DNA of 64,000 nucleotides from CAVTSA01 sp963790575 (GCA_963790575.1 CAWBPD010000001.1:316591-380590), one strand, 5' to 3'; counted from the stretch's first letter, positions 45,601-53,297 are shown. The notes: generated by a model not told the origin, from the sequence alone. Translations and numbers: made by a program.

Positions 45601-45907
45601 AGACGGCGAGCGATCGACGGGGCCGGCTGGTCAATCGCCGCAGTCGGGCGGCGTTGCTGAGACGGCGTCCGTCACCCGGCGCTTCTACGGTCACATGCGG
45701 CTCGATCCGAACCGCATGAGCACGCAGGCCCGCGACCTGGCGGGGGAGGTGGTGGCCAACCTCAACGCGCTCGACGGAACCATGGTCGAGGTGAATATCG
45801 ACATTCGCGCGACCAACCAGGCGGGGTTCCCCGAGGACATTCAAAAGCTGGTCCGCGAGAACACAGACGCGCTGGGCATGCGGGACAGTGGGTTTGAGCC
45901 GGAGTGA
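42596..45907 (+). CDS. DUF499 AAA+ ATPase with N-terminal Swt1-like HEPN domain
   Basis: An 1103-residue DUF499 protein, last gene of the operon. Residues about 1-120 form an all-helical HEPN-like domain of the Swt1 type with the ribonuclease motif RNRWAH (Arg91-x4-His96). The ATPase core has Walker A TTFGGGKTHSM (Lys about 245), Walker B CLILVDEWVAYAR (Asp-Glu about 355-356), and the family motif LLVVSIPASSD. A C-terminal beta-rich part ends with NRMSTQARDLAGEVVANLNALDG. Start GTG 42596 is fixed by AAGGAGG at 42580-42586. DUF499 proteins are recurring parts of anti-phage loci with DUF1156; the exact role is not established. The intact Rx4H suggests RNase activity. Confidence 0.9.
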   Translation: MAVSNRDRVGRAFEQLAAGLAPYVDRRMRMASRAGRNWMPEYASAVQYRGDASLEDPAFLLRVMVDCWDRAFTSELSRTDRNFVFELRDVRNRWAHNQQFTVRDTYRALDSIEQLLTSIDAHQAAQVGQVKDEVARQLTPHAAEPAATAAARSGQAGSLRPWREVVQPHDDVARGRFSLAEFAADLYQVSLGEGRDEYSDPVQFFRRTFLTAGLRQLLSGAVERLAGDGASSPVVDLQTTFGGGKTHSMIALYHLFSETPLERFPSEVQDLVREQGISELPTVRRAVLAGHRIPPGQPSVMDGTEVRTLWGNLAWQLGGAAGYAEVAASDRAGTSPGDALRGVLRRAAPCLILVDEWVAYARQLYADDTLCGGTFDTHFSFAQLLTEIVRQTDRALLVVSIPASSDMERPGSGSLIEVGGTGGREALRRLRSVIGRLESSWRPATAEESFEIVRRRLFQPIDGELLADRDATARALGELYRRQAAEFPVECREPAYEERVRRAYPFHPELFARLYEDWSALERFQRTRGVLRLLASVVYALWSGQDRSPVILPGGVPLADVKVAQELTRNLEDNWKPILEAEVDGAGSLPRAIDDQYKNLGRYGAATRAARTVFLGSAPRAGSPNQGIEAPRVRLGCALPGENVAAYGDALSRLADRAAYFYAQGGRYWYGTQPGLSRLARDRAERLLSGDRHELHADVAGRLRNLGVVRGGPFTAVHAAPSGPADVRDEPTARLVVLAPDTPHRGRSESSPALQVAQQILDQRAGGQREHRNMLVFLAADERQVEDLYQAVADDRAWNSLINDTAELDLPASQIQQALARVDDAEKVATVRLEDAYQWLLVPQQERPTEQITWADLKLEGGGSLVERASERLVRAGRVYTTYPPVLLRLTLNPDGGLASLWEDGFVEAARIWDAYSRYLYLHRLRDAGVLLDCVSRGPSSTLWADEGFAVAEAVDPRQSGRFTGLARPGTIAPSVRETTLVVRPDLAMAQVAEITERVPEGDGERSTGPAGQSPQSGGVAETASVTRRFYGHMRLDPNRMSTQARDLAGEVVANLNALDGTMVEVNIDIRATNQAGFPEDIQKLVRENTDALGMRDSGFEPE

Positions 45908-46015
45908 TGCGTCGCCTTGCGCGATGTCCGCACGCGCTCGCCGCTGTAGGGGGAGCCCCGGTAATCCCGGGCCACCGGTCGCCACCCTGCTGGCGGCGGC
46001 CGAGGAGTGGCGGAG

Positions 46016-46255
46016 CGGTCATTGTCTTGGCATGAACTGGCGGGGCGACCGCTGGTCAGCCACGAGGTAGTCGTCAACCTGATCGCCGCGACCACCACCA
46101 GGCAAGGGCTACGGGTCCACGCCCAACGAGACCTCGGCCGCTACCCGCTTAACACCTCGGTCTCGGACCGGTAGCTGGCCGCGGTGGATTTGAGGCCACA
46201 CGAATTCCATGGTGAGTGGAACTACACGATCGCTCCGCGGCCCCTCTTGGTCGGC
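46016..46255 (+). pseudogene. ISAzo13-family transposase C-terminal remnant
   Basis: In translation the plus strand gives HCLGMNWRG, then after a frame change PLVSHEVVVNLIAATTT and finally HGEWNYTIAPRP before a TGA, the well-known C-terminal end of ISAzo13-type DDE transposases. An in-frame TAG (about 46171-46173) and the frame change make it non-functional. Only the last 80 or so codons remain. Its right end cuts the VapC-like gene on the other strand. Confidence 0.75.
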
Positions 46256-46567
46256 TGAACTCGTAGGGCTTACTTGTCCGAGGGCGCTTAGATTCGCGCG
46301 AAGGTTCCAAGCGTCGCGAAGCAACCCATGTAGGCCGGCTACGCCCACCGGCCATGCGAGTAGGTCCTCCAGCCCCCGCCGGACACGCTCCTGCGGCATG
46401 TCGCGACGAAGTTCGTACCGGCGCAGGATCCGAGCACACTCTACGAAGAAGAGCTCTGGCACCCAGATTTCCGATCCCTGAGGGATGATCTTCCGTAGTT
46501 GTTGCCCGCGCGCCGTCTCCAGCACCATCTCGGCACCGGCAGACGAGTCGAGGACGACTGACGTCAC
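46109..46567 (-). pseudogene. VapC-like PIN toxin, C-terminus replaced by IS antisense sequence
   Basis: The open frame is 152 codons, but only the first 95 or so look like a PIN toxin: VVLDSSAGAEMVL (first Asp), VPELFFVECARILRR (Glu) and AWNLRANLSAL. The normal continuation with the last catalytic Asp residues is missing, and the remaining codons are the antisense of the ISAzo13 remnant. The toxin should be inactive. The GTG at 46567 overlaps a truncated antitoxin frame that ends AAEILAEIRAEDESE at 46564. Confidence 0.75.
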
Positions 46568-46644
46568 TCAGACTCATCCTCGGCCCGAATCTCCGCGAGG
46601 ATCTCGGCCGCTTGGGCTGCCGCGAACGTCCGTTGGTATGAGGC
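46564..46644 (-). pseudogene. Antitoxin C-terminal fragment
   Basis: The minus strand reads SYQRTFAAAQAAEILAEI and then RAEDESE before a TGA that overlaps the toxin GTG. This looks like the toxin-binding C-terminus of a VapB-like antitoxin whose N-terminus is lost or lies in another frame. Confidence 0.5.
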
Positions 46645-46647
46645 CCC

Positions 46648-46923
46648 TCAGGTTGGAGATTCGCGACCACTGCGATGCCGACCCGCCACCCGCTCGACCG
46701 CCTCGACGGGGACGTTGAGGAGATGAGCCGCGATTGCAGTATCGCCGGACGCGAGGACGGATCGGGCACGGCCGATGCTCTTCTCGACGGCGTCGGCGTG
46801 CCGGACGGCGTACTCACGCACAGGCCGATGCACGACATCGGCCTGAGTGGTGCCCATGAGCGCCGCGAGGTAACGGATGCGTTCCTTCGTTCCCTCATCG
46901 ACCTTGATGGGTGCCTGGCTCAT
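46648..46923 (-). CDS. Antitoxin-like protein (orphan or truncated)
   Basis: A 91-residue ORF from ATG 46923: MSQAPIKVDEGTKERIRYLAALMG is an RHH-like DNA-binding start, followed by a helical tail with GRARSVLASGDTAIAAHLLNVP. It lies upstream of, and in the same direction as, the broken PIN toxin, so it was probably its antitoxin before a frame change near 46650. The C-terminal residues after VPVEAVERVAG may be out of frame with the ancestral protein. Confidence 0.55.
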   Translation of the reverse strand: MSQAPIKVDEGTKERIRYLAALMGTTQADVVHRPVREYAVRHADAVEKSIGRARSVLASGDTAIAAHLLNVPVEAVERVAGRHRSGRESPT

Positions 46924-47200
46924 GGCGTACCTCAATGCCCGAGTATAGAGGTACCGAAGTACCTGACCGCTGCATGGAGGGGGTCTGCCCGAGCAGGGGT
47001 CGTGTTGGCACGCGCTACCCTGACGCGAATCCGACGGGGATCGTGGGGCTCCGAGGTTGCATGGTCGACGATGAACGTGCATGGCCGACACGACCGAGCC
47101 GACCGGGTCGCGACGTTACAGGCGCTCGGCAAGGCCGCGTGGACCCTCGATCGCAGTGTAAGGAAGAGTTCTCTTCTACGAGCTATTTCGACCCTTTGTT

Positions 47201-47312
47201 CGGTGCGATGGAAAAGTGGTCCATGAGGAGGCGCATCCGTAAGGAAGAGGTGCTGTTCAATTCAAAATTGAAAAATATTGTCCGAAAACATAAAGCGTCC
47301 TTGGTAAGGAGA
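47201..47312. repeat. Dispersed non-coding repeat, copy 2
   Basis: It shares blocks GTGCGATGGA, TAAGGAAGAGG and AGCGTCCTTGGTAAGGAG with 30079-30194. It contains an AT-rich palindrome, TTCAATTCAAAATTGAA, in its variable centre. No downstream gene starts within 100 nt on the plus strand. Confidence 0.5.
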
Positions 47313-47469
47313 GCATGGTGGGCGGCACGCGGCGATCACGGAGCTGCCGTGCCTACGTCGACAGAGAGGAAAGCAACCGAGCGGGGGGTGTGGGTACAGC
47401 GCCGGCCGGACGATGATTGGACACCGCGGGCGCGACACAGGATTCCCTCTGAGTCGCGAGAGGGTAGCC

Positions 47470-47736
47470 TCAGCTCGCCGTCCGCTCGACTGGGCGCACC
47501 GCGCCCCGCAGGCTCTCTGGATCGAGGTCGGCGCCGTTGGGCCAGACCACCGTACCGAGCTGCGGATCGACGTCCACCCGCCGAAAGAGCGCCGGGTCGC
47601 GTAGCGGTTCGAAGACCACTCCCCACAATTCGTCGGCAAGGTCGATGTCGCCGACAGTGCCGTCCGTGAATGCGAGGCGTAACCGGTAGCCGCCGAGGGC
47701 CCGGACACTGGTGACATGGACGAGCATGCTCCTCAT
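47470..47736 (-). CDS. DUF2442 protein
   Basis: An 88-residue DUF2442 protein (MLVHVTSVRALGGYRLRLAF, DGTVGDIDLADELWG, VFEPLRDPALFRRV, DPQLGTVVWPNGADLDPE). The fold is small alpha/beta; members often pair with DUF4160 proteins, as here, where the partner stop is 1 nt upstream. The pairing resembles a TA-type module, but toxicity is not established. Start ATG 47736 or 47727. Confidence 0.82.
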   Translation of the reverse strand: MRSMLVHVTSVRALGGYRLRLAFTDGTVGDIDLADELWGVVFEPLRDPALFRRVDVDPQLGTVVWPNGADLDPESLRGAVRPVERTAS

Positions 47737-47737
47737 G

Positions 47738-48007
47738 CTAGACGAGCGGGGGAATCGGCGGGAGTGGCTCGTGGCGGAGGGCGCGCTGCCAGTTGTGTTG
47801 CAACTCCGTCGAATGCTGGGCGGCCCACTCGAAGACGAGGCCCAGGGCCTTCGGTGGGAGTTGGCCGGCCATGACGGCCAGCGGCTCGATCGCGATCGAT
47901 GCCTCGTCGTCACCGTAACGGGCATGAAAATGCGATGTCTGGTGGCGACCACCGACTTCCCAGTACATCGTGATGACGATCCCATAGAACGCGCTGATTC
48001 GCGGCAT
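47738..48007 (-). CDS. DUF4160 protein
   Basis: An 89-residue DUF4160 protein: MPRISAFYGIVITMYW, HFHARYGDDEASIAIEPL, and AQHSTELQHNWQRA are family hallmarks. ATG 48007 is chosen because the family begins MPxIS. Together with the downstream DUF2442 gene it forms a two-gene unit common in soil and cyanobacterial genomes. Function unknown. Confidence 0.83.
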   Translation of the reverse strand: MPRISAFYGIVITMYWEVGGRHQTSHFHARYGDDEASIAIEPLAVMAGQLPPKALGLVFEWAAQHSTELQHNWQRALRHEPLPPIPPLV

Positions 48008-48404
48008 CGGCTCGACAATGGTAGGGGGTCGCGGGGCCACCGCCCGGCGAGCAGCTCGGGCAGGGACACCCGGTGGAGCGGGTGTATCCAGATCGCGTGG
48101 CGCGCAAAGTGTCACGAGATGACCAGCCCCTCGGACGGCCGTCCGCTGGGGGGGAACCTCGTAAGGGTTCGGACGCTGGCTGGGTCACGTGTCCCCGGGC
48201 GAGGGGCGCTCCGAGCGGACCCCGGCAGGTTCCTCGATGGACCCAGCGCTTGCGTCCAAGGAAAGCGTTCTAACTCCCGATACTTGTTGTTGTAACAACG
48301 AAAATAGCAAGCGCTGCCTTTAAAGCGGACAATGAAGTAAGCCGCTCAAACTCAACTCGAATTAGCGCGGAGAGTCTCTCAGCCTGCGGAGCGCTGAGTC
48401 CGGA
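48008..48404. other. Gene-free stretch before IS21
   Basis: No convincing gene. The stretch 48280-48380 is noticeably AT-richer than the surroundings (contains TTGTTGTTGTAACAACG, a short palindrome) and may be a remnant of older insertion or the promoter region of the DUF4160 pair. Confidence 0.4.
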
Positions 48405-48412
48405 TGTCGCTC

Positions 48413-48490
48413 GCCACAAACTAGGGACCACCGAAGGCCGATTTGGCCAGGAACTAGGGACCGCGCTCTAGCCACAAACTAGGGACCACC
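48413..48490. repeat. IS21 left terminal repeats
   Basis: Two exact copies of GCCACAAACTAGGGACCACC (48413-48432 and 48471-48490), with a third partial AACTAGGGACC at 48452-48462. Probable IstA binding sites. Confidence 0.8.
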
Positions 48491-48550
48491 TGGGGGCTGC
48501 GGAGCATCAGCCCGTGCACGCTTCTCGCGATATCACGCGGGGAGGTGCAG

Positions 48551-50128
48551 ATGTTCCGAGAGGTGCCCACGGTGGAAGTTCGAGAGGTGCTGCGGCTGCG
48601 GCAGCAGGGGCGTCCCCTGCGCGAGATCGCGCGGCTGAGTCAGCTCGACCGCAAGACAGTGCGTCGCTACTTGGAGGCGGCGGAGTCAGCGGGCTTCGAT
48701 TCAGAGGCCAGCGAGATCTCCGAGGAGGTGGTGAGCACGGTGGCGGCCGAGCTCCGCCCGGGGCGGCCGGGGGGCGTGGGCCACGGCGAGAGTTGGCAGG
48801 CACTGGAGGCGCAGCACGCGTTCCTGAAGAAAGGGGTGGTGGACGATCGCCTCAGGCTGACGAAGATCCACACGCTGCTGCGGCGGCATGGCGTCGAGGT
48901 GCCGTACCGGACGCTGCACCGCTACTGCGCGAGTGCGTTCCCGGAGCAGGTCGGCGGTCAGCGGGAGACGGTGCGGGTGGACGATGGGGAGCCGGGGAGC
49001 GAGTTGCAGATCGACTTCGGTCGGCTGGGCAAGGTGGGCCTGGCATCGGGACAGCGTCGGGTGGTCAAGGGCCTGATCATGACCGCCTGCGTGAGCCGGC
49101 ACCAGTTCTGCTGGCCGACCTACGGCGAAAGCCTGGCGGAGGTGATCGAGGGCCTGGAGGAGAGCTGGGAGTTTTTTGGGGGCATATTCCGCGTCCTGAT
49201 TCCGGACAATCTGAAGTCGATCGTCGACAACCACGCCGACTCGATCGACCCTCGCTTCAACCCTGGCTTTCTGGAGTACGCGCAGGCTCGCGGCTTCGTG
49301 GTCGACCCCTGCATGATCAAGTCGCCGACTCAGAAGCCGAGGGTGGAGCGGGCGGTGCCCTATTGCCGCGACTCGGGCTTCGCCGGCGAGGAGTTCCTGG
49401 ATCTGCTGTCCGCGCGCCGAGGGATGCGCGCCTGGTGCCTGGAGGAGGCGGGGATGCGGATCCACGGGACCACCCGGCGACGGCCGCTGGAGCACTTCCT
49501 GGAGGTCGAGCAGGCGTGCCTGCTGCCTGCGCCTGAGACCAGATTCGACGTTCCACTGCTGGTCAAGGCGAAGGTCGCCCGGGATCACCACGTGCAGGTC
49601 CAGAACGCGCTCTACTCGGTCCCCGGCGACCGCATCGGTCAGTGGGTGGACGTGCGCTCGGACGGCCGGCTGGTCAGGATCTCTCAGCACGGCCAGCTGC
49701 TCCGCGAACACCCGCGACAGCCGCCCGGCGGCCGCAGCACCTTCCCGGAGGATCTGCCTCAACACAAGCGTGCCTACGCCATGCGCGACATCGAGTACCT
49801 CAAGCGCCAGGCGGCCGGCCATGGAGAGCACATCGGGACCTACGCTGCCCGCCTCCTCGATGACCCTCTGCCCTGGACCCGCATGCGCAAGGTCTACCGC
49901 CTGCTGAGCTTGGTCAAGCGCTTCGGCGCCGCGCGTGTGGAGCGCGCCTGCGATCTCACTCTGGAGCTCGACGTGGTCGACGTGATCCGTGTCCAGCGGA
50001 TGCTGGAGCGCGCGCTGGAGCTCACGCAGGCGCAGCCCCCGGGCCGGCTTGAGATGGCGCCCATCCTCCGCCCCCGCTTCGCCCGCGACCCCTCAGAGTT
50101 CGCCAGAGGAGAGAACGATCATGCCTGA
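48551..50128 (+). CDS. istA: IS21 transposase IstA
   Basis: A 525-residue IS21 transposase. An N-terminal helix-turn-helix (REIARLSQLDRKTVRRYL) binds the ends; the DDE catalytic residues are in LQIDFGRLGKVGL (Asp), ILIPDNLKSIVDN (Asp) and QKPRVERAVPYCRD (Glu). ATG 48551 is chosen over the GTG at 48545 because GGAGG sits 6 nt upstream of it. It overlaps istB by 8 nt. Confidence 0.95.
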   Translation: MFREVPTVEVREVLRLRQQGRPLREIARLSQLDRKTVRRYLEAAESAGFDSEASEISEEVVSTVAAELRPGRPGGVGHGESWQALEAQHAFLKKGVVDDRLRLTKIHTLLRRHGVEVPYRTLHRYCASAFPEQVGGQRETVRVDDGEPGSELQIDFGRLGKVGLASGQRRVVKGLIMTACVSRHQFCWPTYGESLAEVIEGLEESWEFFGGIFRVLIPDNLKSIVDNHADSIDPRFNPGFLEYAQARGFVVDPCMIKSPTQKPRVERAVPYCRDSGFAGEEFLDLLSARRGMRAWCLEEAGMRIHGTTRRRPLEHFLEVEQACLLPAPETRFDVPLLVKAKVARDHHVQVQNALYSVPGDRIGQWVDVRSDGRLVRISQHGQLLREHPRQPPGGRSTFPEDLPQHKRAYAMRDIEYLKRQAAGHGEHIGTYAARLLDDPLPWTRMRKVYRLLSLVKRFGAARVERACDLTLELDVVDVIRVQRMLERALELTQAQPPGRLEMAPILRPRFARDPSEFARGENDHA

Positions 50129-50873
50129 GACCATCTCCCCAGAGCTCCGACAGGTGCTGCGCCGCCTCAAGCTCTCGCCCATCCTGGAGAGCCTGCCCGA
50201 GCGCCTGCAGCTGGCCCGCCAGCAGAAGCTTCCCCACCAGGACTTCCTGGAGCTCGCGCTCGCGGATGAGGTCGCCCGTCGCGACCGCGTCGGCGCCGAC
50301 CTCCGCGCCCGCGCCGCACATCTCGATCCCCAGATGCGTCTGGATCTCTGGGACGAGACCACCGGCGTCACCTTCGACCATCAGCTCTGGAACGACCTCT
50401 GCAGCCTCCGCTTCCTCGACGAGCCCGCCGGCGTCCTGATCCTCGGCCCGGTCGGCGTCGGCAAGACCATGCTCGCCAACTGTCTCGGGCACATCGCCTG
50501 CCGACGCCGGCGCTCGGTCCACTTCACCCGCTCGGACCAGCTCTGGCGCAGCCTCAAGGCCGCCCGACTCGACGCCACCTACGAGCAGGAGCTGCGACGC
50601 CTGCTCCGCGTCGACCTCCTCATCATCGACGACTTCGTGCTGGAAGGGCTCGACGGCACCGAGACCCACGACTTCTACCAGGTGGTCGTGGAGCGGCACC
50701 GCCGCGCCTCCACCGTCGTCACCTCCAACCGCGAGCCTCAGGAGTGGCTGGCAATGATGGCCGACCCCATGCTCGCCCAGTCGGCCGTCGACCGCATCCT
50801 CAACTCCGCCTACGAGCTGGTCCTCGAGGGCGAGTCCTACCGCTCCCGGCAGAAGCCCCGGCGGCCGTCGTGA
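50121..50873 (+). CDS. istB: IS21 helper ATPase IstB
   Basis: A 250-residue DnaC-like AAA+ ATPase. Walker A is LGPVGVGKTMLANCL, Walker B LLIIDDFVLEGL, with sensor region TVVTSNREPQEW and the typical C-terminal AYELVLEGESYR. It assists strand transfer and target choice by IstA. The start ATG lies inside the istA end, and its stop overlaps the passenger gene GTG. Confidence 0.95.
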   Translation: MPETISPELRQVLRRLKLSPILESLPERLQLARQQKLPHQDFLELALADEVARRDRVGADLRARAAHLDPQMRLDLWDETTGVTFDHQLWNDLCSLRFLDEPAGVLILGPVGVGKTMLANCLGHIACRRRRSVHFTRSDQLWRSLKAARLDATYEQELRRLLRVDLLIIDDFVLEGLDGTETHDFYQVVVERHRRASTVVTSNREPQEWLAMMADPMLAQSAVDRILNSAYELVLEGESYRSRQKPRRPS

Positions 50874-51241
50874 ACCCAGACCACATGCGGATCGAACCCA
50901 ACACCCCGTCTCGTTACGATGCCGTTACGATAGCCTGCCCTCTCTGTCAGCGCCGATTCACGCCCTCCGGCCGCCAGAAGTACTGCTCCGACGCCTGCCG
51001 GGTCGCCGCCTACCGGCGACGGCAACAGGCCGCTCCGCCAGCGCTCAGCCTCCCCGCTGGCCGGCCACGCAAACCGCTCACCGTCTACGAGTGCGACCGC
51101 TGCGGACAGCGCGCCGTGGGCGAACAGCGCTGCCCCGATTGCTCTACCTTCATGCGCAAGCTCGGCCTCGGCGGCGAATGCCCTCACTGCGCCGAGCCTG
51201 TCGCCGTTCCCGAGCTGCTCGGCCAGGAGTTCATCGGGTGA
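50870..51241 (+). CDS. IS21 passenger: zinc-ribbon protein
   Basis: A 123-residue Cys-rich protein with three zinc-binding clusters: CPLCQRRF-x9-YCSDACR, then CDRCGQRA-x8-CPDCS, and CPHCAEP near the C-terminus. GTG 50870 overlaps the istB stop (GTGA), so it is translated with the transposition genes. It lies inside the terminal repeats and moves with the element. It may be a DNA-binding accessory or regulator; the function is not known. Confidence 0.75.
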   Translation: MNPDHMRIEPNTPSRYDAVTIACPLCQRRFTPSGRQKYCSDACRVAAYRRRQQAAPPALSLPAGRPRKPLTVYECDRCGQRAVGEQRCPDCSTFMRKLGLGGECPHCAEPVAVPELLGQEFIG

Positions 51242-51300
51242 GCCCGGCTCCGACGGCCTCCGGGGTATCCTGCTCGATGACCACGCTCTGACGGCCTCCG

Positions 51301-51345
51301 GGTGGTCCCTAGTTTCTGGCAACCCGGTGGTCCCATGAATGTGGC
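51301..51345. repeat. IS21 right terminal repeats
   Basis: Inverted relative to the left end: GGTGGTCCCTAGTTTCTGGC (51301-51320) and GGTGGTCCCATGAATGTGGC (51326-51345), matching the left 20-mer at 19 and 16 of 20 positions. Confidence 0.8.
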
Positions 51346-51375
51346 AGGCGACATCTAGCGCAGGAAGCGGGCATC

Positions 51376-51963
51376 TTGGAGCGGTGTCGATTCGTCAATG
51401 CCCCGGCCCGGGACCTGTCTGCCATCACGGACGCGAGTGTCGATGCGGTGACGCTGCGCTCGGTGCTGATCTACGAGACCGAGAACTTGGCAGCTCTTGC
51501 CGAGTTCCATCGAGTGCTGCGCCCGGGAGGACGACTGTCCCTCTTTGAGCCGATCAATCGCTTCGCGTTCCCGGAGCCTCCGGGGCGATTCATGGGCTAC
51601 ACCGTTGAGGAGGTAGCCGAGCCGATGGCCAAGGTCAGGGCGGTCTTCGAGGCGATTCAGCCTCCGGGAGTGGACCCCATGCTCGACTTTGACGAGCGCG
51701 ACCTACTTCGCCTGAGCGAGGAGGCGGGCTTCGAGCAGGTGCATATGCGGCTCCGAGTCGAGATCAAGCCCGCAGAGCCGGGCCCGTGGGCCACCTTCGT
51801 CAACAGTTCCGGCAACCCCCGCATCCCCACCCTGGCCGAGGTGATGCGGGAAGCGCTAACACCGACCGACTCTGATCGGGTCATTGCTCAGCTGCGGCCC
51901 CTTGTCGAACAAGGTCGCGGTCAGTGGAGGATGGCTACTACGTACCTTTGGGCTGTCCGCTGA
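51376..51963 (+). pseudogene. SAM-dependent methyltransferase, 5' end lost at the IS21 border
   Basis: 195 codons from TTG 51376 read as the second half of a class I methyltransferase: ASVDAVTLRSVLIYE (motif IV region), FHRVLRPGGRLSLFEP (motif V/VI) and a C-terminal cap domain. The glycine-rich SAM-binding motif I that should precede is missing, and the IS21 right end lies 22 nt upstream. The left flank of the IS does not contain the missing part, so a deletion accompanied or followed the insertion. Confidence 0.75.
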
Positions 51964-51972
51964 GGGATCCGC

Positions 51973-52884
51973 TTATGGCGAGGCCGCCGGGATTCGCTGG
52001 AAGCCTCGGTCGTTGCAGACGAGGGTCTGAAACCCGGCTCGCTGCAGCGAGGTCAGGTATTCGGGTGGGTCGACGTCGGCGGCCCAGTAGTCGATCAGTC
52101 TAGTGATCCCGCCGAGCAGCAGCCATCGCGCGGCCGTGGACAGCAGGGCAGGGATGACCGCTGCCGCGTCGGCTCCGGCGCCGACGATCAGGTTGCCGAC
52201 ATCCGCCCAATTGGTGGCGACCCAGCTGCGGGCTAGGTCGGCGCTGGGCTGGCAGACCTCGATGTAGCCGCGCAGGTCGTCATCGACGGAGAGGGTGAAC
52301 CGGGTGCCGAGCGTGCCGACGGTGCGGAGGGTGGTGGCGCCGGCGAGGTCGGCGCCGAGCAAGTCATCGCAGCGTGCGGCCAGGACGAGCTCGCGGCGGG
52401 TCGGCTCACCAAAGCCCGCCTCGGCGAGCAGCGCATGCAGATGCGGCATCGTGTCCGGGATGCCGTAGCAACCTGGCGCCGGCAGGGCGCAATCGGCGCC
52501 GACCGCGGTCACACCCCAGCGGCGCATCTGTTCCATCACCGCCGCAAGCAGAGCCTGCCCGGCGGGAATCGCGTCGACCTGGCTCACTATCCAGCGCATG
52601 TCCCCGACGCCGCGATAGCTGTCCCCGACGTCGCCGTCGGTCCGGAATCGGTGGAGCAGCGCTGCGGCGACGATGCGATGCTCGACCTCGACGACCAGGC
52701 AGCAGCGCTCAGCGACCCAGGGGTCGACGATGCTCTCGCCGGGCTCTCGCTCCAGCTGCGAAAGCACCGTGTTCACCGAGAGCACCACACCAGGGATCAC
52801 CGCGGCGACATGAAGATTGATCAACTCGGTGAGCTGGTCACGATCCCGCCGCTCGAAGCGGCGAACAACGGCAGGCATGCGCAT
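51973..52884 (-). CDS. GNAT-like N-acetyltransferase
   Basis: A 303-residue protein that looks like a two-part GNAT protein. The first half has FERRDRDQLTELINLHV and CLVVEVEHRIVAAALLHRF (beta strands 2-4 of the fold), then GQALLAAVMEQMRRWGV resembling the acetyl-CoA pyrophosphate loop and alpha 3. The second half (from about residue 160) is a degenerate repeat ending LTSLQRAGFQTLVCNDRGFQRI. The substrate is unknown. Confidence 0.7.
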   Translation of the reverse strand: MRMPAVVRRFERRDRDQLTELINLHVAAVIPGVVLSVNTVLSQLEREPGESIVDPWVAERCCLVVEVEHRIVAAALLHRFRTDGDVGDSYRGVGDMRWIVSQVDAIPAGQALLAAVMEQMRRWGVTAVGADCALPAPGCYGIPDTMPHLHALLAEAGFGEPTRRELVLAARCDDLLGADLAGATTLRTVGTLGTRFTLSVDDDLRGYIEVCQPSADLARSWVATNWADVGNLIVGAGADAAAVIPALLSTAARWLLLGGITRLIDYWAADVDPPEYLTSLQRAGFQTLVCNDRGFQRIPAASP

Positions 52885-53075
52885 ACTCCCAGGTCTAGCC
52901 GCGAGGAGGGAGCCGCTGCCGGTGCGGGGACATCCTGATCGTAATCGCTTCTGCCGTCGGCAGCATCATTGCCCGGCCCGATGTCGGTCGGCGCTATGAC
53001 AACCCAGTCCCGCAAGCCGATCTCTCTACGGACATTCCGTCGCATCCAGCGATAAGCGAGCTAGCATTATGCGAC

Positions 53076-53297
53076 ATGAGGACCCTGTACCTGCGGAATG
53101 TGCCGGACGATGTGGTGGAGCGGCTGGAGCGCCTCGCTGCCCGCGACGCCATCTCGGTCAGGGCGGTCGCGGTACGCGAGCTTGCTGAGGCCTCGCGTCG
53201 GGCCGACAATCCTGCCCTACTCGGAGAGCTCCCCGACCTCGATGTGGACACCACAACCATCCTGAAGAGCCTAGATGCAGAACGAGCCGGCCGGTGA
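53076..53297 (+). CDS. FitA/VapB-type antitoxin
   Basis: A 73-residue antitoxin with N-terminal RHH (MRTLYLRNVPDDVVERLERLAARD) and an acidic tail DLDVDTTTILKSLDAERAGR for toxin binding. The toxin gene starts within its last codons (4-nt overlap). Confidence 0.88.
   Translation: MRTLYLRNVPDDVVERLERLAARDAISVRAVAVRELAEASRRADNPALLGELPDLDVDTTTILKSLDAERAGR

Larger units (their letters stand above)
48405..51353 (+). mobile_element. IS21-family insertion sequence, 2949 bp, apparently intact
   Basis: istA, istB and a passenger ORF lie between inverted termini that both begin TGTCGC and continue to GGGACCACC. The 20-bp word GCCACAAACTAGGGACCACC occurs at 48413-48432 and again at 48471-48490. Near the right end it appears inverted with one mismatch at 51301-51320 and in a weaker form at 51326-51345. 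Multiple terminal transposase-binding repeats are typical of IS21. No clear target duplication is seen. It interrupts or abuts a methyltransferase gene on its right. Confidence 0.9.

Noticed and set aside
42266..45985. A 1239-codon open frame on the minus strand
   Set aside because: It is the antisense of the DUF499 gene; composition is low-complexity Arg/Gly/Val/Leu and no motif is present. High GC makes long shadow frames.
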